This document shows positions 8,901-17,225 of a stretch of DNA of 64,000 bases, piece after piece; within the stretch, counting starts at the first letter, position 1, and the number at the start of each line of letters is the position of its first letter. A program made the translations under genes and the position numbers. Under the pieces are notes generated by a model, which saw nothing but the letters and a program-made list of their open reading frames with translations, was not told where the DNA came from and did not search any database. The DNA is from Vibrio toranzoniae (GTDB lineage Bacteria; Pseudomonadota; Gammaproteobacteria; Enterobacterales; Vibrionaceae). The stretch is taken from assembly GCF_024347655.1 (NCBI RefSeq), contig NZ_AP025515.1, positions 1,364,001 through 1,428,000 of the forward strand. Reading direction: 5' to 3'.

Positions 8901-9432
8901 GACTTTGTAGCTCTTCCCACGTCACTTCTGCAGATTGCGTGTCGCTATTTACGAACGCCGAATTACCCGACAGCATTACGGAAAGATCCATTGTACGCTG
9001 TGTCATAGCTGTTAATTGCTCTATACCATCGTTGTCTAGACGAACAATTTGAGCTTTCAGGTAACCGAATTTGCCTTTGTTCTGCTCCCACCAAACATTC
9101 GACTTAGTGTTGAAGCTAAATACACGTACTGACTTAGATAAGCGAGTCGCTTTCTTAACGCGTTCTGGGTCAGGTTCACCCACATCAATCCATTCTAGGA
9201 TCTGGTCATCTAACGATTTCTGCCATAAATCCGGTTCTTCAATAGTCGACAAACCTTTGGTGAACTGAAGCTCCGGTGAAGCATTGATACAGAAAGCGAT
9301 GATACGAGCCATCATTCGCTGTTCTGTTTCTGAAGGGTGCTGTGCAATCGTTAAATTAAAAGAGTCATAATAGTCGCGATTCATATCAGTTAGAGAGAGT
9401 CGAAACTTATAGATTGTCGGTTTAAGAGCCAT
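8893..9432 (-). CDS. yaeQ: YaeQ family protein
   Basis: The 179-residue protein matches YaeQ along its length: MALKPTIYKFRLSLTDMNRD, the SETEQRMMARIIAFC stretch, LWQKSLDDQILEWIDVGEPD, and the ending VTWEELQ. The E-x-D and VGEPDP elements fit the PD-(D/E)XK nuclease fold ascribed to this family. The cellular role of YaeQ is not established; suppression of RfaH loss was once reported and later doubted. It overlaps the following unknown gene by 8 bp. No signal or membrane segment is present. Confidence 0.9.
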   Translation of the reverse strand: MALKPTIYKFRLSLTDMNRDYYDSFNLTIAQHPSETEQRMMARIIAFCINASPELQFTKGLSTIEEPDLWQKSLDDQILEWIDVGEPDPERVKKATRLSKSVRVFSFNTKSNVWWEQNKGKFGYLKAQIVRLDNDGIEQLTAMTQRTMDLSVMLSGNSAFVNSDTQSAEVTWEELQSHD

Positions 9433-9496
9433 TGAGAAGGTGTCTTAGGTAGAAGTAATGGAGGAGAATATTACCTTAAATTTCCGAATAGTGGGC

Positions 9497-9525
9497 AAAA
9501 AAATAGCCAGCAGAGGCTGGCTATT
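9497..9525 (-). terminator. Rho-independent terminator of the cold-shock gene
   Basis: On the minus strand a perfect 10-bp stem (AATAGCCAGC/GCTGGCTATT, 4-nt loop) is followed by a T-run, 25 bp after the csp stop. Confidence 0.9.
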
Positions 9526-9549
9526 CTTAGAAAGCTTTAAAATACTAAA

Positions 9550-9759
9550 TTAAAGTACTTTGATGCTGTCAGCTTGTGGGCCTTTTTGACCTTGAGATAC
9601 TGTGAACTCAACTTTTTGGCCTTCAGCAAGAGTTTTGAAACCGTCGCCAGTAATTGCAGAAAAATGTGCGAATACGTCTGGACCGTTTTCTTGTTGAATG
9701 AAACCGAAGCCTTTAGTTTCGTTGAACCATTTTACTGTACCAGTAACTGTGTTAGACAT
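9550..9759 (-). CDS. CspA-family cold-shock protein
   Basis: The 69-residue single cold-shock domain is full length. It carries the RNA-binding motifs KGFGFI (RNP1) and DVFAHF (RNP2), the starting GTVKWFNETKG and the ending ADSIKVL. It binds single-stranded nucleic acid and acts as an RNA chaperone in the cytoplasm. An AGGA ribosome site lies about 9 bp before the ATG. The ~450-bp upstream gap could hold the long leader typical of cold-inducible csp genes. Several paralogs occur in vibrios, so I do not assign a letter. It is terminated by its own strong hairpin. Confidence 0.95.
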   Translation of the reverse strand: MSNTVTGTVKWFNETKGFGFIQQENGPDVFAHFSAITGDGFKTLAEGQKVEFTVSQGQKGPQADSIKVL

Positions 9760-10207
9760 GATGATATCCTAAAATTAAATTTTTATAGTGAGCCAATTGC
9801 GGCACTGATAGCATGGAAAAGTTTATTGCTATTGTGTACAACACAACGGGGTTACTAGTAATCCAACGAAATGTTTATATACAAAGAACTTTCTTTCTAG
9901 CTGAAGTGGAGTCTAAATCAAATCCGGGGATAGTCAATCGAATCCATAGTGAAAGGTTGCAGAAACTTGGAGGTAGTCAAACTTTGCATTCCTTGGATAT
10001 CATAGAGTTACAGTTATATGGTGATTTGTTGTAGTTTTTGTGAAAAATACGGTCGAAATTGATGACCAATTTGGAGTGATTGCACTGTTTTGGCACATTT
10101 TATTTTTCAGTTAGTCAGCCGCTAATTGGACTTTGAGCTCAGTTTTAACGGCTTTTATTTATAAATTTCGTTGTAAGTGTTGCATCTCAATTTTAAAGAG
10201 AATCAGG
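9760..10207. other. Intergenic region upstream of the cold-shock gene
   Basis: This 448-bp, A/T-rich gap should contain the promoter and 5' leader of the csp gene. Minus-strand TATAAA near 9783-9790 could be a -10 element, but its -35 is poor. I see no coding sequence I would support and no clear Y-box or cold-box motif. Confidence 0.35.
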
Positions 10208-11299
10208 CTACTTTGTTAGGCGATAAAGGTTGCCATTGTCAGTACTGAAGAATATATCGCCGTTTGGTGAGGTTTCGATATCTCTTATCCTCTCACCTAA
10301 GTCTTCTAGAATACGTTGTTCTTTTATTGCTTCACCTTGTTCGTTAACCGTCACAATATTGATGTGGGTGAGTTTAAGTGCTCCCGCCAATAGTTTGTCT
10401 TTTAATTCAGGATACTTTTCACCTTGGTATACGACCAAACTACTTGGAGCTATTGAAGGAATGTAAACTTTTGTTGGAGACTCAATACCATCTTTGGTTT
10501 TTGAATCCCCCACACTGATAGGCCCCCAATATTCTTTGCCGTGTGATGTGACAGGCCACCCGTAATTAGCACCTGCTTTTATTAGGTTTATCTCATCACC
10601 ACCGCGAGGGCCGTGTTCGATCGACCAGAGTCTTTGAGTCGGGAAGTCGTAAAACAGGCCTTGAGGGTTACGATGACCATAACTCCAAATCTCATTTAAA
10701 ACCTTGTTGTTATCCTTGAAAGGGTTATCACTTGGTGTGCTTCCATCAGCATTCAACCGTAATATTGCTCCCGCATGAGTTAAGGTGTTTTGGCCGTTAT
10801 CTCGGTCACCGCGATCGCCTATCGAAAAGTACAGGTGGCTATCATCAAAGGTTATGCGACTGCCAAAGTGGCGCCCTGTGTCGGTTCTGGATTTGGACAC
10901 AAACACGTCGGTCCAATTGGAAATCTCGCCGTTTTTGTAATGAGCGGAGGCGAGCGTTGTCGTGCCTTGGCCCTCGATGTCTTTACTGTAAGTGACATAG
11001 ATCTTATTTTTTTCAAAGGGGGAGAAAGCGATATCCAACGCGCCACCTTGGCCTTTACTCCACACATTTGGAAGTCTGAAAAGTGTGTTTTGCTCGCCTG
11101 TTTTCAAATCAACGTGCTTAATGACACCTGTTTTTTCTGTGACCAGCATCGAGCCATCGTTCACATAAGTCAGACCCCATGGAATATCGAGCCCGTCTGT
11201 GATCTTCTCTGCCTGCCATGCAAACGCTGAAGTTGATGCCATTGGACCCGATATGGTGAGTGCCAAAGCAAAAGAAAGGATACGGTGAGGATTATTCAT
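10208..11299 (-). CDS. PQQ-dependent soluble aldose sugar dehydrogenase (Asd/YliI-like)
   Basis: Start chosen at ATG 11299 (MNNPHRILS), which has AAGAGG at proper distance; an ATG 8 codons upstream is weaker. Residues 1-27 form a Sec signal peptide ending near STSAFA. The mature part is the six-bladed propeller of the GDH-B/Asd family, with the motifs GLDIPWGLTYV, SIGDRGDRDN, YGHRNPQGLFYD, IEHGPRGGDEIN and NYGWP. The family oxidises aldose sugars in the periplasm with PQQ and calcium. No PQQ biosynthesis genes are in the window. It appears monocistronic. Confidence 0.88.
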   Translation of the reverse strand: MNNPHRILSFALALTISGPMASTSAFAWQAEKITDGLDIPWGLTYVNDGSMLVTEKTGVIKHVDLKTGEQNTLFRLPNVWSKGQGGALDIAFSPFEKNKIYVTYSKDIEGQGTTTLASAHYKNGEISNWTDVFVSKSRTDTGRHFGSRITFDDSHLYFSIGDRGDRDNGQNTLTHAGAILRLNADGSTPSDNPFKDNNKVLNEIWSYGHRNPQGLFYDFPTQRLWSIEHGPRGGDEINLIKAGANYGWPVTSHGKEYWGPISVGDSKTKDGIESPTKVYIPSIAPSSLVVYQGEKYPELKDKLLAGALKLTHINIVTVNEQGEAIKEQRILEDLGERIRDIETSPNGDIFFSTDNGNLYRLTK

Positions 11300-11566
11300 G
11301 GGAGCCTCTTGATTGTTTAACATGATAATAGTTTAGCTTGTGGTTGACCGGAGGAAAGCTCGGTTAGGTGAAAAGTGACTATTCAGGAATTTAGTTCAAT
11401 GAGTATTGTATGAGTAAACAAGCTGGCGTATGTTTAGTCTGCCATTCTCTATTCGATCACCTCGGAGCACAATGAATACTACCCCCGCAACATCTGCGCT
11501 ATTTTCTCGGGTTTTATGTTGTCAGGTCAATATCCAAGCAATCCCTTCGTTCAAGCTCTTTACATC

Positions 11567-12760
11567 ATGAGTCGTCGATTCGATTCTAAATCTATCTTAC
11601 TCGCGTGCTTGGTCATCAGTATCGGCCAACTTAGCATGGGGTTGGTTTTTCCTTCGTTACCATGGATTGCCAAGGACTTCGATGTCTCTTTAGAACAAGC
11701 GCAGCTTCTGGTGAGTGTGTACTTGTTAGGCTTTGGCCCTTCTCAGTTTATTTATGGTCCTATTTCAGACGCTTTGGGACGTAAAAAAGTGCTGTTGAGC
11801 GGTTTGCTGATTGCCTTGCTCGGCTTACTGATGATCATGTTCTTCAGTCATTCATTTTCCGGTATGGTGATGGGGCGCTTTCTACAAGGTCTAGGTACTG
11901 GCTGTTGTGCGGTGCTTGCTCGGGCATCGACTCGAGACCGATTCAGCGGAGCTGATTTGCCATTGGCGATGTCTTATATCGCGATGGTAGCCTCCATTAC
12001 ACCTTTGATTGCCCCTGTTATCGGCGGGTTTATTAACTTTCACTTCGGCTGGAGTATGGTGTTTATCTCGTTACTTGGGTATGTTTCATTGGCTTGGGTG
12101 GTATTGGCATTTAAGTTTAAGGAAACCATCACTCAGGTTTCGGCTATTCCTTCTCCAAAGAAAATGCTTTATCAATACAAGACGTTATTAACTTCTCGTT
12201 ATTTCATGAGTTTTGCGAGTATCGGTTGGCTTAACTTTAGTTTGATGATTACCACAGTGTCGGTGATGCCATTTATTATGCAAAACCAGATTGGTATGAC
12301 GTCAGATCAATACGCCATGTGGGCGGTGATTCCTGCGTTGGGAATGCTCGGGGGAACGACCCTTTGTAATCGTATTCGTCCAATACTCGGCAATAAGAAA
12401 ACGTTACTTTGTACACCTGTGCTGCATGTTTGTGCTGCGTTGTGGCTATTCTTTTGTCCATTAGAGCCTTTATATTTAATGCTAGGTCAGTTTCTGATGA
12501 TCTTAGGTAATGGTATCGCGTTACCTTGTGCTCAGGCATTGGTGATGTCGCCGTACCACAAGAATGCCGGCGCGGCTGCTGCGATGTCAGGTGGTGGGCA
12601 GATGGTGGTATCTTCAATGGTGAGTATGGGGTTGGTTCAGTTAGGGTTGGGTGAAGCGTGGCACCTATCGCTTGTGATCATAGTGTTCACACTGATTTCT
12701 CTGTTGAATATTTTGCGTGGTTTCAGTTGCCAAGAAGCAAAAGAGGCTCAGATAAGCTAG
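11567..12760 (+). CDS. MFS multidrug efflux transporter, Bcr/CflA-EmrD type
   Basis: With ATG 11567 (MSRRFDSKSI) the product has 397 residues and about twelve membrane helices. A start 17 codons earlier is possible; neither has a good ribosome site. The antiporter-like motif A is seen after helix 2 (YGPISDALGRKKV), and helix 1 has GQLSMGLVFPSLPWIAKDF, resembling EmrD. The family extrudes hydrophobic drugs in exchange for protons at the inner membrane. The substrate cannot be read from sequence. It may be cotranscribed with, or neighbour by chance to, the AraC regulator 180 bp downstream. Confidence 0.85.
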   Translation: MSRRFDSKSILLACLVISIGQLSMGLVFPSLPWIAKDFDVSLEQAQLLVSVYLLGFGPSQFIYGPISDALGRKKVLLSGLLIALLGLLMIMFFSHSFSGMVMGRFLQGLGTGCCAVLARASTRDRFSGADLPLAMSYIAMVASITPLIAPVIGGFINFHFGWSMVFISLLGYVSLAWVVLAFKFKETITQVSAIPSPKKMLYQYKTLLTSRYFMSFASIGWLNFSLMITTVSVMPFIMQNQIGMTSDQYAMWAVIPALGMLGGTTLCNRIRPILGNKKTLLCTPVLHVCAALWLFFCPLEPLYLMLGQFLMILGNGIALPCAQALVMSPYHKNAGAAAAMSGGGQMVVSSMVSMGLVQLGLGEAWHLSLVIIVFTLISLLNILRGFSCQEAKEAQIS

Positions 12761-12940
12761 TGATTGAAGGATCAAAAAAAGCCATTAAATTATTACGATT
12801 TCAATGCTTGAAAGCTGAAACATGTCAGCCCTGTCTCTAGACCAATAAAGCCGTTTAATAAAAGCAGGTACCATGTACTGGTCTCTAAAAATAGATGGTA
12901 ATATGTCGTTGCCAACTATAGAGAATATGAAACCTTGAAT

Positions 12941-13849
12941 ATGAACACTCCAGCATTTGATCGTATTAGTCGCGTTTTGGCTTATATCCATTCAAACCTT
13001 AGCTCAGCGTTATCGCTTGAAGATATTGCGAAACAAAGCTGCTGGTCTCGCTGGCAACTGCAAAGAGTGTTTCAAGCTGAAACTGGGCTGACAGTGGCTA
13101 ACTATGTGAGAGAGCTAAAGCTAAGCCAAGCTGCAGAACTCCTGCTTGATGGAAAAGAGCGCGTTATCGATATTGCACTGGGGCTCGGATTCAATTCAGA
13201 AATAAGCTTTAGCCGCTCGTTTAAGCAAATGTTTGGGTCTAGCCCAAGCCAGTATAGAAAAGCGGGCAAAAGAGTAGGACTAAGAAAACCGATACAAGTG
13301 TCTAAAATAGAAAGTACTTCAGAAAAAAGGGCGTTAAGCTTTGTGGAAGTGCGAATTGATGAAAGAGAGCCTTTCCTCGTTAAAGGGATAACCTCTGAAA
13401 TCAGCGGTTTGTTTTCATTGACGCAAGATTTTGCCCAAAAAGTCCCTCGGCTTTGGTCGCGCTTGGAATATGAAGTTACCCTTCCTCACGATAGCGCACT
13501 TCAATTTGTTGGGGTCGTAGATCTTACTCAATCTTGTTTTGATGGCACGAATATTCATTATTGGGCTGGGGTTGAGTTACTTGATGGAATTTCAATCCCT
13601 CAATTACCGAGTATTATCTCTGATAAATTAGAGATATTGACTATCCCGAAGCAAACCTACGCAGTTGTTAAACATTGTGGGCCTATTGAGAATTTGCGGC
13701 ATACTTTAAGCTGGCTTGTACTGAATTGGCTTCCAAGTTCAGGATATCGTGGTGTGGACGGCTATGAACTCGAAGTGTACCCACTTGGCTACCAAGCAAA
13801 TGCCGCTGATGCTGAAATGGAATACTGGGTTCCTATTATTAAACCATAA
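12941..13849 (+). CDS. AraC-family regulator with GyrI-like ligand-binding domain
   Basis: Start chosen at ATG 12941; a TTG two codons upstream is also in frame. Residues ~5-105 form the double helix-turn-helix of AraC proteins (SLEDIAKQSCWSRWQLQRVF and the second helix pair in FNSEISFSRSFKQMFGSSPS). Residues ~125-300 match the GyrI-like small-molecule domain seen in Rob and related regulators, ending DAEMEYWVPI. The neighbouring siderophore receptor gene, 200 bp downstream and in the same direction, suggests that it may respond to a siderophore, but the efflux gene upstream is an equally possible target. Confidence 0.88.
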   Translation: MNTPAFDRISRVLAYIHSNLSSALSLEDIAKQSCWSRWQLQRVFQAETGLTVANYVRELKLSQAAELLLDGKERVIDIALGLGFNSEISFSRSFKQMFGSSPSQYRKAGKRVGLRKPIQVSKIESTSEKRALSFVEVRIDEREPFLVKGITSEISGLFSLTQDFAQKVPRLWSRLEYEVTLPHDSALQFVGVVDLTQSCFDGTNIHYWAGVELLDGISIPQLPSIISDKLEILTIPKQTYAVVKHCGPIENLRHTLSWLVLNWLPSSGYRGVDGYELEVYPLGYQANAADAEMEYWVPIIKP

Positions 13850-13896
13850 TCATATATTTACTCATTATCTTCCTGTAAAGCCTTCCTTCCAATGAG

Positions 13897-13933
13897 GCCA
13901 ATTGTGGTTTTTGCTGTCAATTGGCTGATTTTT
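13897..13933 (+). terminator. Probable terminator after the AraC regulator
   Basis: GCCAATTG and CAATTGGC form a perfect 8-bp stem around a 13-nt loop, followed by TGATTTTT. The stem is A/T-rich, so efficiency is uncertain. Confidence 0.5.
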
Positions 13934-14002
13934 AATCAAATTAAATCAAGTTCTTTTTAAATTTGCACCAAATTGTTAATTATCCCATTCATAGATACAT
14001 AC

Positions 14003-14033
14003 AATGCAAATGAGATTTATTATTATTTGTATT
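14003..14033. promoter_or_regulatory. Fur-box-like dyad upstream of the siderophore receptor gene
   Basis: AATGCAAAT (14003-14011) and ATTTGTATT (14025-14033) form an imperfect dyad (one mismatch) around GAGATTTATTATT. The A/T-rich ATGAGATTTATTATT core loosely resembles the Fur consensus. It lies 24 bp before the receptor ATG. Iron repression is expected for such genes, but this site is only a moderate match. Confidence 0.4.
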
Positions 14034-14056
14034 AAGCATTGGTATCCGAGGGAATT

Positions 14057-16180
14057 ATGACCACTCACACCCGTTTTAAGTATTCATCACTTGCTGTTGC
14101 GTTGCTGACGGCGCTCTCTGCACAAGCGTTGGCGGAAGAAACCGTTACGACGGCAAAGTCTAATATAGAAACTGTCACTGTTCTGGGCAAAGCCTACCGA
14201 AATACAGCTACGAAATCGGCACTTGAGCCAGAAGAAACGCCGCAGGGCATTACGGTTATTGATGAGGAACAGTTAGAGCAACGAGGTGTTCAATCTTTGA
14301 ACCAAGCCCTTCGTTATGCGCCTGGTGTTGTGACTGAAAGTCGTGGTGGTTCAGTCGCTATGTTTGACTCGTACTCAATCCGCGGTTTTAAGACTAATAA
14401 TGTCAACTATTACGATGGCCTCTCACTTCAACATTTGAATGGTTGGAACTTGCAGCCACAAATTGATCCGATTGCAATGCAACAAGTCGAAATATTCAAA
14501 GGGCCTACTTCTGTGCTCTATGGAGCGATGCCGCCGGGTGGGATGGTGAACATGATAGCCAAAGCGCCACAAACTGAACAATCAACCAAGGTTGGTGTTG
14601 CGACAGGCTCTCGAAATCTGCAAGAAGCTTCTATTGATACCACGGGTCAGTTTGGTGACAGTGATTTTTCATATCGTCTGATTGCTTTGGCTCGTAAGCA
14701 AGATAGCCAAGTCGATAACGCTGAAGAGGAGCGCTACTTAATTGCACCGTCTGTTGATTGGCAAGTAAATGACAAAACACTAATCAACTTTAATCTTTAT
14801 TATCAAGACGATCCTTCAATGGGTATCAACTCTTCAATGCCTATAGAGGTGCTTAAGGCGAGTGATCCATCAGTTTCTGTGGGGGATAAGAATTGGAGTA
14901 CGTTTGAACGTGAAGTGTTGATGGTTGGCTATAAAATTAACCATGACTTCAATAACAATTGGACATTCTTACAGAACGCTCGCTATACCGATGCATCTCT
15001 ATATCAAGAGAACACATATCACCTTAGTTACGATCCAAGCACACCAAATCAATTAGCTCGAGCTCTTTATTCAACAGATGAAAGCTTTAAAGGTTTTGTC
15101 ATTGATAACCAGTTGAGCGGTATCGTTGATGTTGGTTCGGTAGAACACAACTTATTACTTGGTTTAGATTACCAAGATATGGATGGTAATGTTAACTACT
15201 CCTCTTACAGCGCTAGTGGAAGCGGTTTTAATAGTTTTGACCCATTGAATCCGAACAACGACCTACTAGATCGTAATGACGTTACCAAGGGGAACGAGTA
15301 CCTGGATGACACAACGTCGAGCCAACTTGGTTTCTACGTTCAAGATCAAGTTCGTTTAGACGCGTTAGTACTTATTGCTGGTGCACGATTTGACCACTAC
15401 AAATCGGAAAGTGACTACTACGCTCATGAGTCTGACCATAAACAGTTTACTTATCGTTTGGGTGGTTTGTATCAGTTTGATAATGGACTCGCGCCATTTG
15501 CAAGCTACGCGACTAGCTTTGAACCAGCTCCGGGTGTTGATAAATCTGGTAATGAGTTTGACCCTGAAAATGCTCAGCAAGCTGAAATTGGCGTCAAATA
15601 CCTGTCTGACGATATGTCGAAAGAAGCCACCGTTTCTTTATTCCATATAGTGAAGCAAGACATGTTGATGACAGATCCAACCAATGTTTATGGGCCAAAA
15701 ATTCAAGTGGGTGAAGTTGTGTCGCAAGGTGCTGAATTATCAGGACGTTGGTTCGCAACTGAAAATTTCGATATTGCGGCAGCTTATACCTACGCTGACA
15801 TGGAAATTACAGAAGATTCTAGCAATGGCTTAGAAGGAACGACACCAATCTACGTACCTGAACATACTGCAAACGTGTGGGCTAACTACAACGTATTCAG
15901 TGGAATATTAGCCGGTTCTCGGTTGAGTGCTGGTGCACGCTACGTTGCGGAAATGCAAATGGATGCAACAAATACTCAAGGTAAAGTACCGTCGTATACT
16001 GTGGTTGACTTGTCTATTGGTTATGACTTGGGTGCAGCAAGTGAGACTTTATTGGGAGCGACTGCCAACCTAGCAGTGAACAATATTTTCAATGAAGAAT
16101 ATTATGCGTGTTACGACCAGTCCAATTGTTGGTTTGGTGCTGAGCAGTCTGTAGAGCTAAGCGTGAACTATGAATTCTAA
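14057..16180 (+). CDS. TonB-dependent ferrisiderophore receptor (FhuA/FhuE-type)
   Basis: Start chosen at ATG 14057 with GAGGGA just upstream; an in-frame TTG 6 codons earlier is unlikely. The 707-residue protein has a signal peptide (cut after AQALA), a TonB-box-like ETVTVLG stretch, a plug domain (TPQGITVIDEEQLEQRGVQS, IRGFKTNNV, VEIFKGPTSVLYG, PPGGMVNMIAK) and a 22-strand barrel ending in Phe (SVELSVNYEF). The wording of the plug and the YYACYDQSNCWFGAEQ end fit hydroxamate-type receptors such as ferrichrome or ferrioxamine receptors. It works with the FhuD- and FhuB-like proteins encoded next. A terminator follows, so the transporter genes may have partly separate expression. Confidence 0.92.
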   Translation: MTTHTRFKYSSLAVALLTALSAQALAEETVTTAKSNIETVTVLGKAYRNTATKSALEPEETPQGITVIDEEQLEQRGVQSLNQALRYAPGVVTESRGGSVAMFDSYSIRGFKTNNVNYYDGLSLQHLNGWNLQPQIDPIAMQQVEIFKGPTSVLYGAMPPGGMVNMIAKAPQTEQSTKVGVATGSRNLQEASIDTTGQFGDSDFSYRLIALARKQDSQVDNAEEERYLIAPSVDWQVNDKTLINFNLYYQDDPSMGINSSMPIEVLKASDPSVSVGDKNWSTFEREVLMVGYKINHDFNNNWTFLQNARYTDASLYQENTYHLSYDPSTPNQLARALYSTDESFKGFVIDNQLSGIVDVGSVEHNLLLGLDYQDMDGNVNYSSYSASGSGFNSFDPLNPNNDLLDRNDVTKGNEYLDDTTSSQLGFYVQDQVRLDALVLIAGARFDHYKSESDYYAHESDHKQFTYRLGGLYQFDNGLAPFASYATSFEPAPGVDKSGNEFDPENAQQAEIGVKYLSDDMSKEATVSLFHIVKQDMLMTDPTNVYGPKIQVGEVVSQGAELSGRWFATENFDIAAAYTYADMEITEDSSNGLEGTTPIYVPEHTANVWANYNVFSGILAGSRLSAGARYVAEMQMDATNTQGKVPSYTVVDLSIGYDLGAASETLLGATANLAVNNIFNEEYYACYDQSNCWFGAEQSVELSVNYEF

Positions 16181-16202
16181 CTAAGTTAGCGTTCCTAATT
16201 TT

Positions 16203-16231
16203 AAAGCAGCCTTCACTAGGCTGCTTTTGTC
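16203..16231 (+). terminator. Terminator after the siderophore receptor
   Basis: A perfect 10-bp stem AAAGCAGCCT/AGGCTGCTTT with a 5-nt loop ends in TTTTG. It sits between the receptor gene and the fhuD-like gene and may be partial, since both serve one pathway. Confidence 0.75.
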
Positions 16232-16271
16232 GTTTGTAGAAATATCGAATTTAGATTAAGTAGGCAAATAT

Positions 16272-17225
16272 ATGAGCTTAAAACCAATAGCTTCTCATTT
16301 TTCTAAAGTAAAAAATTTGAATACAAAACTCGTTCTAACGATGTTAGCGAGTGCTTTATCGTTTAACGCGATGGCGGATTTCCAAGTCGAAGACAGTGAA
16401 GGGGTCAAAACCCTTGAAGCTCAACCTGTTAGAGTGGCTGCGCTTAACTGGGATATCGCAGAGCAAGTTATCGAGCTGGGAGTTACGCCAGTCGCGGTGC
16501 CTGATATTGCAGGCTACAGCGATTGGGTTGTTCAACCTGCGATTCCTGAAGGTGTGACCGATGTAGGGACTCGAACTGAACCCAACTTTTCTGCGCTCAA
16601 GAAGCTCAATCCAGATGTGATTCTTATCGCTTCTCCTCAAAAAGATCTTCAGGCGCGTCTTTCTGAAATCGCGCCAGTACTTTATTACCAAACATACAGT
16701 GAACACCACAGCAATGCCGTGGCTGCCATTGAAAACTTCAAGAAGATTGGTCACTTGCTTGGCAAACAAGAACAAGCGAATAGTAAACTCGCAGCGATGG
16801 AAGAACGTATTGCTATTCTGAAGGCTGAATTAGATAAAGCGTATCCGGGCGACAAACCTAAAGTCACTTCTTTCCGTTTTGCGAGCACCACTTCGGTGTT
16901 CATTTATGGCGATAACTCGATTCCACAATACGCATTGGAGCAGCTCGGTTTTGAAAACGCGATGGAGCTTCCTGCCAGTCAGTGGGGTATCAACCAAAAG
17001 CGGATGACCGATCTTAAGAACGTGAAAAGTGGTGTTGCACTTTACTTTGAACCCTTTCCATATCAAGACAAGTTAAACCGTTCGCCAATATGGAAGAGCA
17101 TGTCTTTTGTGCGAAATCATCAAGTGAGCGCGGTAGAAGCCAGTTGGAGCTATGGTGGCGCGATGTCGATCCTATATAACGCAGAAGCCATGGCGAAATC
17201 GCTATTGAAGTTAGCGGAGCAGTAA
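16272..17225 (+). CDS. fhuD: Periplasmic ferrisiderophore-binding protein, FhuD-like
   Basis: The 317-residue protein has a signal peptide (LASALSFNAMA cleavage near residue 35) and no lipobox, as in Gram-negative FhuD. The class III binding fold is recognisable from RVAALNWDIAEQVIELGVTP, GTRTEPNFSALKKLNPDVIL and the long alpha-helix in the middle (LLGKQEQANSKLAAMEERIA). It would deliver hydroxamate ferrisiderophores from the TonB receptor to the permease. It overlaps the permease start by one base (TAATG), indicating translational coupling. The name is by family resemblance; the substrate is not proven. Confidence 0.87.
   Translation: MSLKPIASHFSKVKNLNTKLVLTMLASALSFNAMADFQVEDSEGVKTLEAQPVRVAALNWDIAEQVIELGVTPVAVPDIAGYSDWVVQPAIPEGVTDVGTRTEPNFSALKKLNPDVILIASPQKDLQARLSEIAPVLYYQTYSEHHSNAVAAIENFKKIGHLLGKQEQANSKLAAMEERIAILKAELDKAYPGDKPKVTSFRFASTTSVFIYGDNSIPQYALEQLGFENAMELPASQWGINQKRMTDLKNVKSGVALYFEPFPYQDKLNRSPIWKSMSFVRNHQVSAVEASWSYGGAMSILYNAEAMAKSLLKLAEQ

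Noticed and set aside
9813..10034. 73-codon frame upstream of the cold-shock gene
   Set aside because: It has no ribosome site, no recognisable protein features, and lies in the probable leader region.
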